Positions 61,079 through 64,000 of a stretch of 64,000 nucleotides of DNA are shown here, in pieces. The notes below the pieces were generated by a model. It was given only the letters and a program-made list of their open reading frames with translations, made no database searches and had not been told where the DNA came from. The translations under genes and the position numbers were made by a program. The DNA comes from CAZGRP01 sp964527995 (GTDB taxonomy: Bacteria > Zhuqueibacterota > Zhuqueibacteria > Oceanimicrobiales > CAZGRP01). Position 1 is the first letter of the stretch, and every line of letters starts with the position of its first letter. The stretch covers positions 11,935 to 75,934 of the forward strand of contig CAZGRP010000013.1 of assembly GCA_964527995.1 (NCBI GenBank), written 5' to 3'.

Positions 61079-61945
61079 TCAAGTCCGATAGCTCTCTCGG
61101 ATCAGCGGTCTGCGTACCCCGCGAAAACGGTGGTTCCAGATCAGGTCGAATGCCACGAGAAGAATCACCGCTCCGGCCAGACCGGAAAGAAAAAAGTTGA
61201 TCAGCGCAGTGGAGTTCTCGGGTCGATCCATCTCGGTTTCGTTCTTGAGAAAGGCGACAAGCGGCAGGATCTCCTCGCTGTCGATAGGATGCTTCTGGAA
61301 GATGGGCTGCATCGTCTTGCTCGGAGGGGAGACCAGCCAGTTGGAAAGGCCCTTCCTGCCCTGGAGGCGGGCGTACGCGTGGGTCAGATTCACACCGAGG
61401 CGGCCGCCGCCCAGGCTACCCAGGCTGTTGACGGTGTGGCAACTCATGCAGGGTGGGCCCCCGTTCTTCAATCGCTGTAGACCGGTGAAAAGCGCCCTGC
61501 CCTCGTCAATGTCTTCCGGCAGCAGAGGGCGGGTGCTCAACTGTGAGCCCGCAAACTGCGATTTTTCAAGCTTGGACTCCGCGTCGATGAGGTCGAGAAG
61601 CGCTTCGGCCAGATTCCTGGTCATGGCCGGGGGGCGCGGCATGACGGCCCCCCTGGCTTCCTTCTGCAGCTTGACGGCGATGGGATCACCGCTTTTCAGC
61701 ACCCCTACCGGGTCGAGCAGCCAGTTGACCAGCCATTGCCGATCCTGGCGCTTTGTGACATCCTTCAAGTCGGGGCCGGTTAGACGACCGCCACCAATGG
61801 TATGGCAACTGGTGCAATTCTGCCGGAAATAGGATTCAGGGGTTTGCGCTATCAGAGGAGACGCTGCGAGCAAAAGAATCGCTGAAGCCCAGAGGGGTGG
61901 TGTGAAATTCCTGCATGCTTTTCGACGAAGTCTCATTGCTCTCAC
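61079..61945 (-). CDS. narC: Dihaem cytochrome c of the nar operon (NarC-like)
   Basis: A 288-residue protein with a signal/anchor (about 17-33), two class I haem domains (NCTSCHTIGGG and PCMSCHTVNSLG) and a C-terminal transmembrane helix (about 246-268). A dihaem cytochrome c gene immediately before narG is the arrangement of the Thermus narCGHJIK operon, and the whole order narC-G-H-J-I-K is kept here. There NarC is needed for assembly and electron transfer of the enzyme. It is the first gene of the minus-strand unit. Confidence 0.85.
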   Translation of the reverse strand: MRAMRLRRKACRNFTPPLWASAILLLAASPLIAQTPESYFRQNCTSCHTIGGGRLTGPDLKDVTKRQDRQWLVNWLLDPVGVLKSGDPIAVKLQKEARGAVMPRPPAMTRNLAEALLDLIDAESKLEKSQFAGSQLSTRPLLPEDIDEGRALFTGLQRLKNGGPPCMSCHTVNSLGSLGGGRLGVNLTHAYARLQGRKGLSNWLVSPPSKTMQPIFQKHPIDSEEILPLVAFLKNETEMDRPENSTALINFFLSGLAGAVILLVAFDLIWNHRFRGVRRPLIRESYRT

Positions 61946-62114
61946 AGGATTTGGGGTGGGTGGACTCGTTTTTTACGATTCGGCCACAGCGACGGTATAC
62001 AACTCGGATGCCACGATACTCGGGTCGCCGCGGCGTGTCTTTGTAACCGGCTGAGAAATCAAGTGGTTAGGGTCACTGCAGGAGGCCCCGACTCGCGCCA
62101 ATAGAATGCCCGCA

Positions 62115-62134
62115 ATGCATACTCGGGTATGCAT
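62115..62134. promoter_or_regulatory. Candidate operator palindrome
   Basis: ATGCATAC-TCGG-GTATGCAT, perfect 8-bp arms, 22 bases before the ATG of the cut-off gene at 62156 and about 170 bases before narC on the other strand. Arms of the ATGCAT type resemble sites of NsrR-like Rrf2 regulators, and an Rrf2 gene is at 23856. A weak minus-strand GG-N10-GC match (62110-62097) could be a narC promoter. The rest of 61946-62155 is featureless. Confidence 0.45.
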
Positions 62135-62155
62135 CGGCGGCAGCGAAAGGAGAGA

Positions 62156-62250
62156 ATGTGCCGGAAAATGAATGACTTACGTGGTGAGTACGGCGGTACG
62201 CACCCCATCTCGCATGAGCGCATACAGCTGAACACGGTGGCGGCGGGAAT
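62156..62250 (+). CDS. N-terminal fragment of an unknown gene, cut by gap
   Basis: After AAAGGAGAG, ATG 62156 (or 62168) opens a frame reading MNDLRGEYGGTHPISHERIQ then LNTVAAG up to the N run. The strong ribosome site and upstream palindrome support a real gene divergent from narC. The family is not recognised from about 30 residues. Confidence 0.5.
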
Positions 62251-62350
62251 NNNNNNNNNNNNNNNNNNNNNNNNNNNNNNNNNNNNNNNNNNNNNNNNNN
62301 NNNNNNNNNNNNNNNNNNNNNNNNNNNNNNNNNNNNNNNNNNNNNNNNNN
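62251..62350. other. Assembly gap (100 N)
   Basis: Exactly 100 N, unknown true length; it interrupts the gene at 62156 and separates it from the regulator that ends at 62356. Confidence 0.97.
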
Positions 62351-62355
62351 CCGCC

Positions 62356-63771
62356 TCACGCCCCGAAGTCAACCCGCTCGAGGCCGAGCTTGCGCATGAT
62401 GCGTTGGAGGGCAGCACGCGTCAGGCCGCAGAGTTGGGCAGCTTGCGAAATGTTGCCCTGCGTCTTTTGCAGAGCTTTTTGGATGTAGCTCCGCTGAAAC
62501 TGCTCGATGGCTTTCTGTTTGCCCTCTTCGTAGGACGTCATCTCCTCGAACAGGCTTTCTCCGATGCTCACGCCGTCGGACAGCCCGAGGTGCGAAGGCA
62601 GGATCTTCGAGCCCTTGCACATGATCAGTGCGCGCTGAATGGTATTCTCCAGCTCGCGCACGTTTCCCGGCCATGTGTGCGACTGCAACGCCTCGATGGC
62701 GGCAGGCGACAGCTCTGGACAGCCGTCATCACCATAGAGGAGTTCCGAGGCGGCGCGTTCCAGGAAGTATTGCGCCAGCGCCGGGATGCAGGCCGGCCGT
62801 TGGCTCAAGGTCGGCAGGGAGATTTTCATAACCTGAAGTCGGTAGTAGAGATCTTCGCGGAACTCACCCTTGCGTACCATCTCCTCGAGACTGCGATTGG
62901 TGGCGGCGATCAGACGAAAATCGACCGGCACGTCCTCATTGCCGCCCAGGGGCCGGACCACTTTCTCCTGCAGGACCCTCAGCAACTTCCCCTGGAACAT
63001 CAGCGACATCGAGGCGACCTCGTCGAGAAAGATGGTGCCGCCGCTGACCTGCTCGAACAGGCCTTTGGTGTCCTTGTGGGCGCCGGTGAAGGCGCCGCGC
63101 TTGTACCCGAAAAGTTCTGACTCAAGCAGCGAGTCGGGCAGGGCAATGCAGTTGATGGCCAGGAAGGGCTTGTCGCGCACCGGACTGCGAGTGTGAATCT
63201 CATGGGCAATCAGCTCCTTGCCGGTACCGCTGGCGCCTTCGATCAACACCGGGACTTTGCTGGGAGCGACCTGGTCCACCAGTTCCAATACCTCTTGCAT
63301 GCGCCGATCGACAGCGATGATCGTGCGGGCCTGGTACTTGGCCAGGTTGCGCTGGGCCTCGCGACGCGACAGGATCTTGTAGCCCGTCCTCTCGACGAAC
63401 GACAGAATCTCCCGATTGTCAAATGGCTTTGTGATGAAATGCGAGGCGCCGTTCTGCAGACAGGCGACGGCCAACTCGATGGTGCCGTGACCTGTGATCA
63501 ACACAACCTCGATATCGGTCCACTGCTTGTTGATTTCGTTGAGTAAGGCCTCGCCCGACATGCCGTCCATTTTCAGGTCGGTGAAGACAAGGTCGAACCG
63601 CTCTCTGTTCAGCAGATCCAGGGCCTCCTCGGCGGACGCGCACATCTCCACCTCACACCCCAGGGTGCCCACCAGCCGCTTCAGGCCTCTGCGGACGTCT
63701 TCCTGATCGTCGACCACGAGCACGTTGAGTTCGCTCAAGTCGTAGTGCCGGTTACGCAAAGTCATCTCCAT
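62356..63771 (-). CDS. NtrC-family sigma54 response regulator
   Basis: 471 residues: receiver (VVDDQED, phosphoacceptor in LVFTDLKMDG, lysine in ITKPF), AAA+ with a slightly unusual Walker A GASGTGKE, GAFTGA in RGAFTGAHKD, IFLDEVASMS as Walker B, NVRELENTIQRA, and a Fis-type helix-turn-helix (ISQAAQLCGLTRAALQRIM). It starts six bases after the stop of the kinase gene upstream on the same strand. It should activate sigma54 promoters; targets are not known, and the narC operon is the nearest candidate. Confidence 0.92.
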   Translation of the reverse strand: MEMTLRNRHYDLSELNVLVVDDQEDVRRGLKRLVGTLGCEVEMCASAEEALDLLNRERFDLVFTDLKMDGMSGEALLNEINKQWTDIEVVLITGHGTIELAVACLQNGASHFITKPFDNREILSFVERTGYKILSRREAQRNLAKYQARTIIAVDRRMQEVLELVDQVAPSKVPVLIEGASGTGKELIAHEIHTRSPVRDKPFLAINCIALPDSLLESELFGYKRGAFTGAHKDTKGLFEQVSGGTIFLDEVASMSLMFQGKLLRVLQEKVVRPLGGNEDVPVDFRLIAATNRSLEEMVRKGEFREDLYYRLQVMKISLPTLSQRPACIPALAQYFLERAASELLYGDDGCPELSPAAIEALQSHTWPGNVRELENTIQRALIMCKGSKILPSHLGLSDGVSIGESLFEEMTSYEEGKQKAIEQFQRSYIQKALQKTQGNISQAAQLCGLTRAALQRIMRKLGLERVDFGA

Positions 63772-63777
63772 GGAAGA

Positions 63778-64000
63778 TCATGCTGTTGCGCCTGGTTGCC
63801 CATTTCCCGAACATGGCAGGACGACGCGAAATACGGTTACGCCCCGATGAGATTTCAACAGCACCAGCTCGCCACCATGGGCTTTGACGATTCGGCGGGC
63901 AGTAGGCAGGCCGAGGCCGGTGCCGCCCGAGCTCTTGGTTGTGAAAAACGGCTCGAAGATCTCGTCTGCGTGCCTGGGATCGATGCCGGGACCGTTGTCA
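63778..64000 (-). CDS. Sensor histidine kinase, C-terminal part
   Basis: The last 73 residues of a kinase whose N terminus lies beyond the window. The ATP-binding lid and G boxes are visible: DNGPGIDPR, FEPFFTTKSS and GTGLGLPTARRIV. It forms a two-component system with the regulator that starts at 63771. Whether its sensor also carries haem motifs like the two other kinases cannot be seen. Confidence 0.9.
   Translation of the reverse strand, partial: DNGPGIDPRHADEIFEPFFTTKSSGGTGLGLPTARRIVKAHGGELVLLKSHRGVTVFRVVLPCSGNGQPGATA

Noticed and set aside
1..64000. tRNA, rRNA or CRISPR loci
   Set aside because: No cloverleaf, conserved rRNA stretch or regularly spaced repeat was recognised by eye; a covariance-model scan would be needed to exclude a tRNA.

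Overview
The window is a 64 kb piece of a scaffolded bacterial genome (three runs of exactly 100 N at 24861, 57200 and 62251) given over almost entirely to electron transfer. I count 103 canonical CxxCH haem-c motifs in 17 proteins, plus five spaced variants (CxxxCH or CxxxxCH). The DNA is GC-rich. The organism is a Gram-negative bacterium: it has an outer-membrane barrel, a TonB, a lipoprotein cytochrome and Ccm-type cytochrome c maturation. A large cytochrome at 25715-28645 ends in a NYPNPFNP-type C-terminal sorting domain, and a broken gene at 41593-42206 ends in a second one. Together with alternative complex III, this suggests an uncultured lineage near the FCB group (for example Zixibacteria, KSB1, Calditrichota or Ignavibacteria). 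That placement is inference; no rRNA or tRNA gene is visible.

Layout. 1-2000: the end of an NtrC-type regulator, a receiver-only protein lacking its phosphoacceptor, a Cys-type CcmE and a small unknown gene. 2.1-8.8 kb: a cluster of 4-, 7-, 11- and 14-haem cytochromes with a cytochrome b561-like membrane protein and an outer-membrane barrel. 9.1-12.8 kb: a sigma54-type promoter, a 56-residue ORF, TonB, FeoB and a FeoA fusion (iron supply). 13.1-14.8 kb: an AhpD-like protein and an octahaem HAO-like cytochrome. 15.2-23.8 kb: sigma54-type promoter, NapC/NirT-like 18-haem cytochrome, Rieske protein, cytochrome b, 9-haem cytochrome, haem-binding histidine kinase and NtrC-type regulator. 23.9-25.5 kb: an Rrf2 regulator, a broken oxidase subunit III gene, a gap, and a consensus sigma54 promoter with an upstream palindrome driving a small receiver protein. 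25.7-32.4 kb: a 976-residue cytochrome with a dehydrogenase-type haem domain, then a second haem-binding kinase and NtrC-type regulator. 32.7-41.5 kb: a Qrc-like complex (pentahaem cytochrome, molybdopterin-family protein, FeS protein, NrfD-like protein) with two four-repeat cytochromes and a c554-like cytochrome. 42.5-44.7 kb: sigma54-type promoter and CcmF. 45.0-61.9 kb, minus strand: narC-narG, an interruption holding a toxin-antitoxin pair and a gap, then narHJIK and actABCDEF. 62.4-64.0 kb, minus strand: another NtrC-type regulator and histidine kinase.

How it may work together. Quinol can be oxidised by at least four modules here: Rieske/cytochrome b, the Qrc-like complex, alternative complex III and NarI, with the b561-like protein a possible fifth. 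Electrons could go to cytoplasmic nitrate reductase (NarGHI), to the HAO-like enzyme, or outwards through the multihaem cytochromes and barrel. Two histidine kinases carry CxxCH in their periplasmic sensor part and each lies directly before a GAFTGA-containing sigma54 activator. Four good GG-N10-GC promoters (9131, 15172, 25111, 42491) precede iron uptake, the Rieske/cytochrome b operon, a receiver/cytochrome unit and ccmF. I read the window as a haem-sensing, sigma54-controlled respiratory island. That link is a hypothesis from gene order and motifs.
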